From assembly GCF_021191695.1 (NCBI RefSeq), contig NZ_JAIWPT010000006.1, positions 62,001 to 126,000 on the forward strand: a DNA stretch of 64,000 bases, written 5' to 3'. Every line of letters starts with the position of its first letter. Positions within the stretch are counted from its first letter, which is position 1. The notes beneath the pieces were generated by a model. The model worked only from the letters and a program-made list of their open reading frames with translations, was not told the DNA's origin and searched no databases. The position numbers were made by a program, and so were the translations under genes. This document shows, one piece after another, positions 37,566 through 47,090 of the stretch. The DNA is from Proluteimonas luteida (GTDB lineage: Bacteria > Pseudomonadota > Gammaproteobacteria > Xanthomonadales > Xanthomonadaceae).

Positions 37566-39250
37566 GCGGCGTTGCCGGCAAGCCGTCGCAGGGCGGCCCC
37601 TGGGACGTGATCGTTTCCGGCGCGGGTCCGGCCGGACTGACGCTCGCGATCGATCTCGGGCAACGCGGCATCCGCACGCTGCTGCTCGAGCGCAATGCGG
37701 CGCCGGGCCCGTGGCCGAAGATGGAGCGTACCAATGCGCGCTCGATGGAGATCTATCGGCGGCTCGGCCTGGCCGAGACGATCCGGGCGGTCGGCTACGA
37801 CGCCGATACCTCGATGGACGTGTTCACCGCGGTCGACCTGGCGACCCCGATCGCCCGGCTGCGCTATCCGACCGTGGGCGAGGAGCGTGCGCGGATCGCG
37901 GCGACCCGCGACGGCAGTGCGCCACTGGAACCGTATCAGCTGGTCTCGCAATACGCGCTCGAGCCGGTGCTCAAGGCCACGGCCGAGGCGCTGCCGCGGG
38001 TCGATGTCCGTTTCGGCGAAGAGACGGTCGGGTTCGCGCAGGATGCCGATGGTGTCGAGGTCGAGACCCGCGACGCCGACGGCCGCGTGCGCCGCCATCG
38101 CGCGCGGTTCCTGGTCGGCTGCGACGGCGGCAGCAGTTTCGTGCGCAAGTCGCTCGGCATCCGCCTGGAGGGACAGGGCCGGCTCAAGCACATGAGCCAG
38201 GTCCAGTTCCGCTCCGAGACCCTGTACGCGCGCATCCCGATCGGCAAGGGGCGGCATTACTACCTGGCCGACGGCGCGATCGTCGTCGTGCAGGGCAACC
38301 GTACCGACTTCAGCCTGCATACCGACCTGCCGGCCGACACTGATTTCGTGCCGGTGATCCGCCGCTACATTCCCGGCGACTACGACCTGGAAGTGCTGCG
38401 CGTCAACGAGTGGGACCTGCACCTGCTGGTCGCCGAGCGCTATCGCGACCGCCGCGTGTTCCTCGCCGGCGATGCGGTGCACCTGGTGATCCCGACAGGC
38501 GGACTGGGCATGAACACCGCGGTCGGCGACGTCGCCGACCTGGCCTGGAAACTCGCCGCGACCGTGCAGGGCTGGGGCGGGCCGATGCTGCTCGACAGCT
38601 ACGAATTCGAGCGCCGGCGGGTCGGCCTGTTCAACCGCGACGCCTCCGGCTGGGCCGCGCAGGGCCCGGTGCGCTGGCGTGCCGCGGCGACCCCGGCGGT
38701 CTTCCTGCCCGGCGCCGAAGGCGAGGCCGCGCGCGCGGCGCTCGCGCCGCTGGCCCAGGCCGAACAGCGGCGCGTGCACGACATGGTCGGCGCCGAACTC
38801 GGCTATCACTACGCCGGCTCGCCGATCGTCGCCAGCGAGCCCGGCGCGCCGCCGCCGTGGGATCGCGTGCGCTACGTGCCGAGCGCGCAGCCGGGCGCTC
38901 GGCTGCCGCATGCCTGGCTGCCCGACGGTCGTGCGGTCTTCGACCTGCACGGAACGGGCTACACGCTGCTCGCCCTGACGGGAGCGCCGCATGCGGATGC
39001 GCTGCGCGCGGCGTTCGCGCGGATCGGTGCGCCGCTCGAAGTGATCGCGGTGGAGGCACCGGAGCTGGTCGAGGTCTACGGCGCCCCGCTTCTGTTGCTG
39101 CGACCGGACCTGCATGTGGTCTGGCGCGGTGCACGGCTGTCGGACGCGCCGCCGGATCTCGCCGATATCGCCACGGGTCACGCGTGCGACCGCCGTTCCG
39201 AGGCAGGGGGTGGCGCAGCGCTGCACGAGAGCGGCGCCGTGCCCGCCTGA
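37562..39250 (+). CDS. Class A flavoprotein monooxygenase 2 (MhpA/TfdB-like)
   Basis: 562 residues from MSGVAGKPSQGGPWDVIVSG, start overlapping the previous stop. FAD motifs: VIVSGAGPAGLTLAIDLGQRG, FLVGCDGGSSFVRKSLG, VFLAGDAVHLVIPTGGLGMNTAVGD. The C-terminal 150 residues form the thioredoxin-like tail found in phenol hydroxylases and MhpA-type enzymes (GARLPHAWLPDGRAVFDLHG, LLLRPDLHVVWRG). It probably hydroxylates an aromatic ring next to an existing hydroxyl group. The operon ends here; the next gene has its own promoter and operator. Confidence 0.9.
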   Translation: MSGVAGKPSQGGPWDVIVSGAGPAGLTLAIDLGQRGIRTLLLERNAAPGPWPKMERTNARSMEIYRRLGLAETIRAVGYDADTSMDVFTAVDLATPIARLRYPTVGEERARIAATRDGSAPLEPYQLVSQYALEPVLKATAEALPRVDVRFGEETVGFAQDADGVEVETRDADGRVRRHRARFLVGCDGGSSFVRKSLGIRLEGQGRLKHMSQVQFRSETLYARIPIGKGRHYYLADGAIVVVQGNRTDFSLHTDLPADTDFVPVIRRYIPGDYDLEVLRVNEWDLHLLVAERYRDRRVFLAGDAVHLVIPTGGLGMNTAVGDVADLAWKLAATVQGWGGPMLLDSYEFERRRVGLFNRDASGWAAQGPVRWRAAATPAVFLPGAEGEAARAALAPLAQAEQRRVHDMVGAELGYHYAGSPIVASEPGAPPPWDRVRYVPSAQPGARLPHAWLPDGRAVFDLHGTGYTLLALTGAPHADALRAAFARIGAPLEVIAVEAPELVEVYGAPLLLLRPDLHVVWRGARLSDAPPDLADIATGHACDRRSEAGGGAALHESGAVPA

Positions 39251-39299
39251 CGCATCGCCGCGACGGCCGCGCACTGCTGCGGCGCAGCATCGATTGTGG

Positions 39300-39328
39300 T
39301 TGACACGACATGCGGACGCGGCAAACAT
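39300..39328 (+). promoter_or_regulatory. Probable sigma-70 promoter of the cmt operon
   Basis: TTGACA at 39300-39305, a 17-base spacer and AAACAT at 39323-39328. The operator begins 14 bases after the -10, so a bound repressor would cover the transcript start. TTGACA sits at nearly the same distance upstream of operator 1. Confidence 0.6.
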
Positions 39329-39342
39329 GGCCCATCGAATAA

Positions 39343-39366
39343 ACAGACAGATTGGTCGGTTTGTTT
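39343..39366 (+). promoter_or_regulatory. CymR-type (cumate) operator 2
   Basis: ACAGACAG-AT-TGGTCGGTTTGTTT, flanked by AA on the left to give AAACAGAC facing GTCGGTTTGTTT. It differs from operator 1 at only two central bases. It lies between the promoter and the first cmt gene. Confidence 0.87.
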
Positions 39367-39413
39367 GTTGGAACGAATGATTGATTGGCAAGGCAGGACG
39401 AGGCATCGTCGCA

Positions 39414-40622
39414 ATGACCCAGCAGATCGGACACATCGTGATCGTCGGCGCCGGACAGGCCGCGGCCAACGCCGCAGCCGAACTGCGCCGCACCGGCCAT
39501 GCCGGCCCGATCGCGATCGTCGGCGAGGAGCCGCATGCCCCCTACGAGCGGCCGCAGCTGTCGAAGGACATGCTGCGTCCAGGTTGCGCGGGTGCGCGCT
39601 GCATGCGCGAGACCGAGGCCTATGCGCGCGACGGCATCGACCTGCACCTGGGCGTGCGCGTGCGCCACGTCGACGCCGCGCGCCGCGAAGTACAACTCGA
39701 CGACGGCCGCCGCCTGCCCTACGGCCATCTGCTGATCGCCACTGGCGTGCGCCCGCGCCCGCTGCCGCCGGCGCTGCACGCATCGCCGCGCGTGCGCTAC
39801 CTGCGCAGCATCGGTGACGCCGAAGCGTTGCGTGCCGACCTCGACGCCGGCCATCCGCTGGCGATCGTCGGCGGCGGCGTGATCGGCCTGGAAGTGGCCG
39901 CCGCGGCGCGCGCGCGGGGCGTCGCGGTCACGCTGGTCGAGGCCGGCGAACGCCTGATGCAGCGTGGCGTCGATCCGCTGGTTTCGCGTTTTCTCGACCG
40001 CACGCACCGCGCACGCGGCGTCGACATCCGCTACGGCCTCCAGGCCGAGGCGCTCGAGGACGACGGCACGCTGCGGCTGTCCGACGGCAGCCGCGTGCCG
40101 GCGGCGCGCGTGCTCGTCGGCATCGGCGTGTTGCCCAACGTCGAACCGTTCGCGCACCTGGGCATCGCCGACGCCGCGGGCATCCGCGTCGATGCCTTCG
40201 GACGCACCGCGGTACCCGGCATCCATGCGATCGGGGACATCGCCTCGCAGCCGGTCGGCGGCCGCCATGGCCGCATCGAGACCTGGGCCAACGCGCAGGA
40301 CCAGGCGATCACGGTTGCCCGCAACCTGGTCGCCGAACCGGTGCCGTATGCCGCGCCGACCTGGTTCTGGTCCGACCAGGGCCAGACCAACCTGCAAGTG
40401 GTCGGCGACGCGACGACCGGTCGCACGGTGGTGCGCGGCGATGCCGACGGCGACGCGTTCAGTGTGTTCCGGCTCGACGACGCCGGACGCGTGACCGGAT
40501 GCGCCACGGTCAACGCCCCGAAGGACATGGCGCTGGCGCGCCGCTGGGTGCGCCAGCGCCAGCAGGTGGAACCGCAACGGTTGGCCGATCCCGCCATCCC
40601 ACTACGTGACTGCGCGGCCTGA
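39414..40622 (+). CDS. cmtAa: Ferredoxin reductase component of aromatic-ring dioxygenase (CmtAa-like)
   Basis: 402 residues from [21 protein letters not shown]. It has an FAD-binding motif at the start, [13 protein letters not shown], an NADH-binding motif [21 protein letters not shown], and [11 protein letters not shown] before WANAQDQAI, as in reductases of Rieske dioxygenase systems (BphA4/TodA/HcaD group). It passes electrons from NADH to the Rieske ferredoxin encoded at 44284. First gene of the operator-controlled catabolic operon. Confidence 0.92.
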   Translation: MTQQIGHIVIVGAGQAAANAAAELRRTGHAGPIAIVGEEPHAPYERPQLSKDMLRPGCAGARCMRETEAYARDGIDLHLGVRVRHVDAARREVQLDDGRRLPYGHLLIATGVRPRPLPPALHASPRVRYLRSIGDAEALRADLDAGHPLAIVGGGVIGLEVAAAARARGVAVTLVEAGERLMQRGVDPLVSRFLDRTHRARGVDIRYGLQAEALEDDGTLRLSDGSRVPAARVLVGIGVLPNVEPFAHLGIADAAGIRVDAFGRTAVPGIHAIGDIASQPVGGRHGRIETWANAQDQAITVARNLVAEPVPYAAPTWFWSDQGQTNLQVVGDATTGRTVVRGDADGDAFSVFRLDDAGRVTGCATVNAPKDMALARRWVRQRQQVEPQRLADPAIPLRDCAA

Positions 40623-40659
40623 ACGGCAGCGTGGTCGAAGCCACGAGGAGTCAAGCGAC

Positions 40660-41979
40660 ATGAGCGACGCAAACAGGCTGGTCGAGATCGACGAGGACAG
40701 GCAGATCTTCCGGGTCGCGCGCGAGGCGTTCGTCAGCGAGCCGGTGCTTCAGCGCGAGTACGATGCGATCTTCGACCGCTGCTGGCTCTACGTCGGCCAC
40801 GAGTCGGAATTCCGCAAGCCCGGCGATTTCGTCACCCGCACCATCGCGCGCCGCAACCTGCTGGTGACGATGGGCACCGACCGCACGGTCAATGCGTTCT
40901 TCAACACCTGCCCGCACCGCGGCGCGACCGTGTGCCGCGACCCTTCGGGCAATGCCAAGGCGTTCCAGTGCTTCTACCACGGCTGGGTGTTCGGCTGCGA
41001 CGGCAACCTCAAGAGCCAGCCAGGCAAGGAGAGCTACCCCGAGGGCTTCGCCGCCAGTGGCGCCGGCAACCTGGTCCCGGTGCCGCGCTTCGACAGCTAC
41101 GCCGGCTTTTGTTTCGTCAGCTTCGATCCCGACATCGAGCCGTTGCCCGACTACCTCGCCGGCGCGAAGGAGTACCTGGACATCGTCTCGCGCCATTCCG
41201 GCAGCGGCATGGCGATCTCGAAGGGCTCGCAGGAATACGCGATCCGTGCGAACTGGAAGCTGCTGGTGGAGAACAGCGTCGACGGCTACCACGCGGTCAG
41301 CACCCACGCCAGCTACCTCGATTACCTGAAGAACACCAACGGTGCGCTCGGCGGCACGCCGTTCGAGGGCCACAGCCGCGACCTGGGCAACGGCCATGCG
41401 GTACTCGAGTACCGCGCGCCGTGGGGCCGGCCGATCGCCTCGTGGGTCCCGCTGTTCGGCGAGGACGGCAAGGCCGAGATCGAGCGGCTGCATGCCGAGC
41501 TGGTCGAGCGCCACGGCGAGGACATGGCCGATCGCATCGCGCACAAGAACCGCAACATCCTGATCTTCCCGAATCTGGTCATCAACGACATCATGGCGGT
41601 CACGGTGCGGACGTTCTATCCGCAGTCGCCCGACTACATGCTGATCAACGGCTGGTCGCTGGCGCCCAATGAGGAATCGGACTGGGCGCGCAAGTACCGG
41701 CTGCGCAACTTCCTCGAGTTCCTCGGTCCTGGCGGCTTCGCCACGCCCGACGACGTCGAGGCGCTGGAGTCGTGCCAGAACGGGTTCCGCAATCATCGCC
41801 AGGTGCCGTGGAGCGACATCTCCAAGGGCATGGGCAAGGCCATGCCCAACTACGACGACGAACTGCAGATGCGCGCGTTCTGGTCGCAGTGGAATGCACG
41901 CGTCGGCACGCCCGGGCCGGCGCCCGATGCCGTCTCGCCGCCGCGGCCCGCTCCTGTCGCCACCAGCGCCGCGGCCTGA
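40660..41979 (+). CDS. cmtAb: Aromatic-ring-hydroxylating dioxygenase, large (alpha) subunit (CmtAb-like)
   Basis: 439 residues from [20 protein letters not shown], ribosome site GAGGAG. The Rieske cluster is bound by [10 protein letters not shown] and [12 protein letters not shown]. The catalytic iron site is in [20 protein letters not shown] (Asp, His, His), with a later Asp expected. It forms the dioxygenase with the small subunit just downstream and adds both oxygen atoms to an aromatic acid. The neighbourhood (CymR-like operators, CmtD-like decarboxylase) points to p-cumate or a close analogue. Confidence 0.92.
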   Translation: MSDANRLVEIDEDRQIFRVAREAFVSEPVLQREYDAIFDRCWLYVGHESEFRKPGDFVTRTIARRNLLVTMGTDRTVNAFFNTCPHRGATVCRDPSGNAKAFQCFYHGWVFGCDGNLKSQPGKESYPEGFAASGAGNLVPVPRFDSYAGFCFVSFDPDIEPLPDYLAGAKEYLDIVSRHSGSGMAISKGSQEYAIRANWKLLVENSVDGYHAVSTHASYLDYLKNTNGALGGTPFEGHSRDLGNGHAVLEYRAPWGRPIASWVPLFGEDGKAEIERLHAELVERHGEDMADRIAHKNRNILIFPNLVINDIMAVTVRTFYPQSPDYMLINGWSLAPNEESDWARKYRLRNFLEFLGPGGFATPDDVEALESCQNGFRNHRQVPWSDISKGMGKAMPNYDDELQMRAFWSQWNARVGTPGPAPDAVSPPRPAPVATSAAA

Positions 41980-41993
41980 AGGAGCGAGGACTG

Positions 41994-42536
41994 ATGAACG
42001 CCGTACTGAAAGACACCTCTTCCGAGCGCATTCCCTCGTCGCAGGATTTCGCCCCGTACGTCACCCGCGCGGAGGTCGAGGACCTGCTCTACCACGAGGC
42101 CGAGCTGCTCGACACCTGGGAACTGCACGCCTGGCTGGCGTTGTTCACGGAGGATGCGAGCTACTACGTGCCGTCGGCCGACCTGCCGCGCGACGCGAGT
42201 TCCGACGACAGCCTGTTCTACATCGCCGACGATGCGGTGCGCCTGCGCGAGCGGGTGATCCGCCTGCTCAAGAAGACCGCGCACTCGGAGTACCCGCGCT
42301 CGCGTACCCGGCACCTGATCGGCAACGTCCGCATCCTCTCGGCCGACGAGCACGAGATCCGGGTCGCGGCCGCGTTCGTGACCTGGCGCATCAAGTTCGG
42401 CACCAGCGACAGCTTCGTCGGCAGTCACCACTACCGGCTGCGGCGTGTCGACGGACAGCTGCGCATCGTCGAGAAGCGCGTCTTCCTCGACCTGGAAAAC
42501 CTGCGCCCCCACGGGCGCGTCAGCATCCTGCTCTGA
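41994..42536 (+). CDS. cmtAc: Aromatic-ring-hydroxylating dioxygenase, small (beta) subunit (CmtAc-like)
   Basis: 180 residues from MNAVLKDTSSERIPSSQDF with a strong GGAGCGAGGA site. NTF2-like fold of ring-dioxygenase beta subunits: VEDLLYHEAELLDTWELHAWLALFTEDASYYVP, RSRTRHLIGNVRIL, and the C-terminal RIVEKRVFLDLENL. It is structural and shapes the alpha3-beta3 enzyme. It lies 14 bases after the alpha-subunit gene. Confidence 0.93.
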   Translation: MNAVLKDTSSERIPSSQDFAPYVTRAEVEDLLYHEAELLDTWELHAWLALFTEDASYYVPSADLPRDASSDDSLFYIADDAVRLRERVIRLLKKTAHSEYPRSRTRHLIGNVRILSADEHEIRVAAAFVTWRIKFGTSDSFVGSHHYRLRRVDGQLRIVEKRVFLDLENLRPHGRVSILL

Positions 42537-42564
42537 ACCCGCCCTCTTCCTCCGAGGCAACGCA

Positions 42565-43509
42565 ATGAAAGTGCCCTTCCGCTACAGCAAGCTGGCCTAT
42601 GCAGCGCTCAATGTCACCGATCTCGCGCGTTCGGTGCCGTTCTATCGCGACGTCGTGGGTCTCGACGTGGTCGAGCAGAAAGACGGGATCGCGTTCCTGC
42701 GCTGCAGTCGCGACCATCACAACATCGTGCTGTACCAGGCGCCGGAGCGCGGACTCAAGCGCGTGGCGTTCGAACTGGAATCCGAGCGCGACGTGGAGGC
42801 TGCGTTCGCGCACTTCCAGGCACTGGACATGGCGCCGGTGCGGATCGACGCGACCGAAACCAGACTGCTGCGACAGGGGCCGGGATTCCGGGTCCGCGAA
42901 CGGCACAGCGGATTGCTGTTCGAGCTGTTCGTCGGGGCCACGTTCATGGCGCGCGGCTATACCGCGACCGTGGCCGACATCGCCCGTATCGGCCATGTGG
43001 TGATCGGCAGCGCCGGGTTCCCGGAAAGCCGGGATGCCCTGGTGCGCGACTTCGGGTTCCGCATCTCCGACCACATCGAGGGCCGCATCGCCTTCATGCG
43101 CTGCCATCCCAATCCGTTCCATCACACCTTCGCGGTCGGGCCGTCTGGCGTCAGCCATTTCCACCATGTCAACTTCATGGTCACTGACATCGACGATGTC
43201 GGACGCGCCCTCTATCGCCTCAAGAAGCATGACGTGAAGATCGTCTATGGGCCGGGCCGGCATCCCCCGTCCAACAGCGTGTTCCTGTATTTCCTCGATC
43301 CCGACGGCATGACCCTGGAATACAGCTTCGGCATGGAGGAGTTTCCGGAAGAGGGCGCGCGCGAACCGCGCTGGCTCGAACCGGTCCCCGAGTCGCTCGA
43401 CACCTGGGGCGCGGTCCCGGACGCGCTGTTCGGCTGCAGCGGTCCGATCGAGGGCGAGTCGACGGCGGCGCAAATCGAAGCGCATCCCGACCGGCAGGTG
43501 ATGGCGTGA
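42565..43509 (+). CDS. cmtC: Extradiol ring-cleavage dioxygenase, type I VOC (CmtC-like)
   Basis: 314 residues from MKVPFRYSKLAYAALNVTD. There are two VOC modules. The second holds the iron ligands: His in RIGHVVIG, His in HFHHVNFMVTD and Glu in GMTLEYSFGMEEF, with the His/Tyr residues of the extradiol site around them. It opens a catechol ring next to the hydroxyls (meta cleavage). In the cmt pathway the substrate is 2,3-dihydroxy-p-cumate. Its stop overlaps the GTG start of the next gene. Confidence 0.9.
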   Translation: MKVPFRYSKLAYAALNVTDLARSVPFYRDVVGLDVVEQKDGIAFLRCSRDHHNIVLYQAPERGLKRVAFELESERDVEAAFAHFQALDMAPVRIDATETRLLRQGPGFRVRERHSGLLFELFVGATFMARGYTATVADIARIGHVVIGSAGFPESRDALVRDFGFRISDHIEGRIAFMRCHPNPFHHTFAVGPSGVSHFHHVNFMVTDIDDVGRALYRLKKHDVKIVYGPGRHPPSNSVFLYFLDPDGMTLEYSFGMEEFPEEGAREPRWLEPVPESLDTWGAVPDALFGCSGPIEGESTAAQIEAHPDRQVMA

Positions 43510-44273
43510 GCCAAGCCGACGCCGCTCCCCTTGCCGGCCGGGTTGCGGTCGTCACCGGTGCCGCGCACGGCATCGGGCTGGCGATCGCCCGTCGCCTGCT
43601 GCGCCTGGGGGCCGCGGTGCTGGTCGCCGATCTCGATCGCGACCGGATCGAAGCCGCGGCCGCGGAACTGCGCGAGGCGCATCCGGGCGCGGGGATCGTC
43701 GCGCATGCCGGCGACCTGTCGCTGGAAGCGGAGGCGCAGGCGATGCATGCGCGCGCGGTGCAGGCGCTCGGCGCGGTTTCGATCCTCGTCAACTGCGCCG
43801 GTGGCGGTGTGATCCTGCCGTTCCTGGCGCATACCCCGGAAACGCTGAAGGCGACGGTCGACCGCAACCTGTGGACCGCGATCTGGTGCTGCCGCGTGTT
43901 CATTCCGGACATGGTCGCGGCAGGCTACGGGCGGGTCGTCAACGTCGGCGCCGATTCGGTGCGCAACGGGCTGGTCGACCACGCGGCCTACAACGCCGCC
44001 AAGGGCGGCGTGCATGGCATGACCACGGGACTGGCGCGCGAGTTCGCGCGCGACGGGATCACCGTCAACACGGTGGCGCCGTGCGCGATCGCCACCGAGG
44101 CGCTGGTCCGCTGCGATCCCGAGCGCGCCGCGCGCTTCCTCGACGTGATCCCGCTCGGCCGCGCCGGCGAGGTCGACGAAGTCGCCTCGATGGTCGCCTA
44201 TCTCGCCCTGCCCGAAGCGGCGTTCGTCACCGGCCAGGTGATCAGCGTCAACGGCGGCAGCACGATGCTGTGA
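43506..44273 (+). CDS. cmtB: cis-Dihydrodiol dehydrogenase, SDR family (CmtB-like)
   Basis: 255 residues from a GTG start (GTGA overlap with the previous stop). Short-chain dehydrogenase: VAVVTGAAHGIGLAIARRL, VNCAGGG, catalytic Tyr/Lys in YNAAKGGVHGMTTGLAREFA, and the usual C-terminus GQVISVNGGSTML. It would turn the dihydrodiol made by the dioxygenase into the catechol, forming NADH. Confidence 0.9.
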   Translation: MSQADAAPLAGRVAVVTGAAHGIGLAIARRLLRLGAAVLVADLDRDRIEAAAAELREAHPGAGIVAHAGDLSLEAEAQAMHARAVQALGAVSILVNCAGGGVILPFLAHTPETLKATVDRNLWTAIWCCRVFIPDMVAAGYGRVVNVGADSVRNGLVDHAAYNAAKGGVHGMTTGLAREFARDGITVNTVAPCAIATEALVRCDPERAARFLDVIPLGRAGEVDEVASMVAYLALPEAAFVTGQVISVNGGSTML

Positions 44274-44283
44274 GGACCCGCGC

Positions 44284-44622
44284 ATGAACACGACCACCGC
44301 GCCGCTGGACCTGTGCGCAACGGACGACGTCGCCGACGGCGAGATCCGTCGCGGCGAACTGCCCGATGGGCATCCGCTGGCCATCTACAACATCGGTGGC
44401 GAGTTCTTCGTCACCGACGACATCTGCTCGCATGGCGAGGCTTCGCTGTCGGAGGACGGCATGCTCGACGGTCATGAAGTGGAATGCAGCTGGCATTTCG
44501 GCAAGTTCGACGTGCGTACCGGCGAGGCCACCGCGATGCCCTGCGAGATTCCGCTTCGGGTGTGGCCGGTGAGGATCGAGAACGGGCGTGTGTGCATCGA
44601 CCCCGCGGCCTGCGACGCATGA
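44284..44622 (+). CDS. cmtAd: Rieske ferredoxin of the dioxygenase (CmtAd-like)
   Basis: 112 residues from MNTTTAPLDLCATDDVADG. The Rieske 2Fe-2S ligands are in DDICSHGEASLSEDG and VECSWHFGKFDVRTGEA. It carries electrons from the reductase at 39414 to the alpha subunit. The ATGA overlap couples it to the next gene. Confidence 0.93.
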   Translation: MNTTTAPLDLCATDDVADGEIRRGELPDGHPLAIYNIGGEFFVTDDICSHGEASLSEDGMLDGHEVECSWHFGKFDVRTGEATAMPCEIPLRVWPVRIENGRVCIDPAACDA

Positions 44623-45350
44623 GCGCCGACGTGCCCGGGAGTCTCCAACGCCGCGTCCGCGTCGCCGGCCGCGCGCTCGCGCGGCATGGCTTGGTGCAGG
44701 CCTGGGGGCACTGCAGCGCGCGCATCGACGACAGCCGCTTCCTGGTCTGCGCTGCGCGCCCGATGGGCAGGATCGCGGTCGGTGAACCCGGTACGGTCGT
44801 GCATGTCGACGGTCCGCTGCCGGAGGGCGTGCTCGGTGAGGTGCGCATCCACCAGCAGATCTATCGGCGGCGTCCCGACGTCGGCGGCGTCTGCCGGGTC
44901 ATGCCGCCGGCGACGGTGGCGCTGTCGACGCTGCGCATCGTGCCGCGGCCGCGGCATGGCGTCGGCGCGTTCAACGCCGCCTGCCGCTTCTGGGAGGATC
45001 CGCGGCTGCTGCGCGACGACGGACTCGCCGCGGACCTGGCTGCCCACCTGGACGATGCGCCGGCGCTGGTGATGCGCGCCAACGGCGCGGTGACCGTCGG
45101 CGGCAGCATCGAGATGGCGGCTGGTTTCGCCTGGTGCCTGGAGGACGCGGCGCGGATGGAGCAACGCGTGCGCTCGATCGCGGCCGGCGATGCGCTCGAT
45201 GCCGCGGCGCTCGGCCAGGACGAGATCGGCCTGCGGCAGGTCGCGTCCGGGCGCGTGTTCGAGCGGTTGTGGGACTACATGGCCGGAAGCGACGCCGAGG
45301 CGCTGGAATCCGACCCGACCTTCCCGGCACCGGTCTGGGGTTCGCGATGA
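44619..45350 (+). CDS. cmtD: Class II aldolase/adducin-fold decarboxylase (CmtD-like)
   Basis: 243 residues from MSADVPGSLQRRVRVAGRAL. Class II aldolase fold: LVQAWGHCSARIDD, IYRRRPDVGGVCRVMPP, APALVMRANGAVTVGGSIEMAAGF. In the cmt pathway a protein of this fold decarboxylates the ring-cleavage product (HCOMODA) before hydrolysis, and the position agrees. Oddly, the usual metal pair HTH is replaced by CRV and the GHG glycine-His-glycine by ANG, so it may use a different chemistry or have lost the metal site. The length is normal and there is no frameshift. Confidence 0.82.
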   Translation: MSADVPGSLQRRVRVAGRALARHGLVQAWGHCSARIDDSRFLVCAARPMGRIAVGEPGTVVHVDGPLPEGVLGEVRIHQQIYRRRPDVGGVCRVMPPATVALSTLRIVPRPRHGVGAFNAACRFWEDPRLLRDDGLAADLAAHLDDAPALVMRANGAVTVGGSIEMAAGFAWCLEDAARMEQRVRSIAAGDALDAAALGQDEIGLRQVASGRVFERLWDYMAGSDAEALESDPTFPAPVWGSR

Positions 45351-45461
45351 GCCTGCACACTGCCGCGACCTACGCGACAACGACATGGATGGAGCCGTAT
45401 TGCGGCCCGCGCGGCGGGCGGAGTACCGTTGCCGGGTTTTCTCGCGTACAAGCAGGATGCG

Positions 45462-46121
45462 ATGGCAATCCCCAAGACATCGGCCCGACCCGGGCCAAGG
45501 ATCCGGCGAACACAGGCCGAGCGCCGCGAGGAGATGCGCAACCGGATCCTCGATGCCGCCGTCGGCGAACTGAGCCGCAAGGGCTACGCCGGGTTCCGGG
45601 TCAACGAGGTCGCGCAGGCGGCGCAGGTCTCCAAGGGCGCGCAGACGCATCATTTCCCGACCAAGGAAAGCCTGGTCATCGCAGCGGTGCAGCGACTGTA
45701 CGAGGCGTCCTACACCCGCAGCATGAAGTTGATCGATGCGCTGGCGGCGGACGGCGACGTGTTCGAGGCGCTGATGCGCGACTCGGAGAAGTTCTATCTG
45801 GGACCGGCCTTCTCGATCTCGGTGACGATGCTCAGCCTCGGCGAGCACGAGCCGGAACTGCGGCGCGAGATCCAGAAGGTGTCGCGCAAGCATCGCCTGC
45901 CGGTCGAGGCCGCCTGGTTGCAAGCGTTGCTCGCCTGGGGGCTGCCCGAGGAGACCGCCAGGACCGTGCTGTACCTGACCCAGAGCGTGTTCCGCGGCAT
46001 GGTGATGCGGCGCTTCCTGCGCAACGACCCGGAGTACGTCCGCTTCTCGATCGCACAGTGGCGCCGGCTCGCGCGGCAGCAGATCGAGGCTGTCCTGCCG
46101 GCGGGCGTCCGTCCGGGCTGA
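45462..46121 (+). CDS. cymR: TetR-family repressor, CymR-like
   Basis: 219 residues from MAIPKTSARPGPRIRRTQAE, ribosome site AGGA. The helix-turn-helix region RRTQAERREEMRNRILDAAV, KGYAGFRVNEVAQAAQVSKG and AQTHHFPTKESL closely follows P. putida CymR as I remember it (RRTQAER, KGYAGFR, GAQSHHFPTK). CymR is released from DNA by p-cumate. Its likely targets are the two operators at 34667 and 39343. It lies in the middle of the pathway genes, 111 bases after cmtD and 102 before the hydrolase; I see no operator in front of it. Confidence 0.87.
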   Translation: MAIPKTSARPGPRIRRTQAERREEMRNRILDAAVGELSRKGYAGFRVNEVAQAAQVSKGAQTHHFPTKESLVIAAVQRLYEASYTRSMKLIDALAADGDVFEALMRDSEKFYLGPAFSISVTMLSLGEHEPELRREIQKVSRKHRLPVEAAWLQALLAWGLPEETARTVLYLTQSVFRGMVMRRFLRNDPEYVRFSIAQWRRLARQQIEAVLPAGVRPG

Positions 46122-46223
46122 CCGACGCCGTCGCGGCGGCGACGACCCCTTTTCCGACGACATCCACCTGCGCTCCGCGCCGGGTGGCGTCGCCGTTCCC
46201 GTTTTTCTCCCACGGAGGCACCC

Positions 46224-47090
46224 ATGAGTCTTTGGCTTGACATGCTCGGCACCGAGATCCGCTTCGTCGACACCACAAGCTTCGGCCGCATCCGCGTCGC
46301 CGAGGCCGGCAGGGGCAATGCCGAGACGATCATCTTCCAGCACGGCCTCAACGGCCACCTGGAGGCCTACGCCAAGAACCTGGTCCCGCTGTCGAAGGAC
46401 TTCCATGTCGTCGCCTTCGACTACGTCGGCCATGGTCTGTCGGACAAGCCGGTGCGGGAGTACACCCCGGTCCTGCTGGCCGAGCAGCTCGGCGAGCTGA
46501 TGGACGCGCTGGACATCGACCGGGCGCACCTGTCGGGCGAATCGCTCGGCGGCTGGGTCAGTGCGCATTTCGCAGCCGCCAATCCGAACCGGGTCCGGCG
46601 GCTGATGCTCAACACCGCCGGCGGCATTCCGATCGTCACCGACAAGGGCCGACAGGACCTGCAGACCTTCATCGGACTCAACAGGCGCAACATCGACAAC
46701 ACCCCGACCTACGAATCGGTGCAGGCGCGGATGCACTGGCTGATGCATCCCGACAACCGCCACCTGGTGGACGACGAACTGGTCGACCTGCGCCTGGGCA
46801 TCTACCTGCGTCCCGACAGCCGTGCGGTGCTGCCGAAACTCAACGGCATCATCGAGCACCACGACGACCATCTGATCCCGTTGGAAAAGTTGCCGCCGGG
46901 CACGCTGTTCCTGTGGACCCGCGACAATCCGATCCACGACACCGAGTCGGTCAGGTCGGCGCAGGCCCAGGTGCCTGGCAGCCTGCTGTACTTCATGAAC
47001 GGCAATGCCGCGCACTGGCCGCAGTACGAGGCGATCGACGAGTTCAACGGCGTCGCCACCCGCTTCTTCAAGACCGGCCGGATCGAATGA
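46224..47090 (+). CDS. cmtE: Meta-cleavage product hydrolase, alpha/beta fold (CmtE-like)
   Basis: 288 residues from [20 protein letters not shown] with ribosome site ACGGAGG. It has an oxyanion HG in [14 protein letters not shown], nucleophile Ser in [14 protein letters not shown], an Asp in [13 protein letters not shown] and His in [10 protein letters not shown]. It cleaves the C-C bond of the ring-opened dienoate. For p-cumate that would release isobutyrate and 2-hydroxypenta-2,4-dienoate. The stop overlaps the next start (ATGA). Confidence 0.92.
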   Translation: MSLWLDMLGTEIRFVDTTSFGRIRVAEAGRGNAETIIFQHGLNGHLEAYAKNLVPLSKDFHVVAFDYVGHGLSDKPVREYTPVLLAEQLGELMDALDIDRAHLSGESLGGWVSAHFAAANPNRVRRLMLNTAGGIPIVTDKGRQDLQTFIGLNRRNIDNTPTYESVQARMHWLMHPDNRHLVDDELVDLRLGIYLRPDSRAVLPKLNGIIEHHDDHLIPLEKLPPGTLFLWTRDNPIHDTESVRSAQAQVPGSLLYFMNGNAAHWPQYEAIDEFNGVATRFFKTGRIE

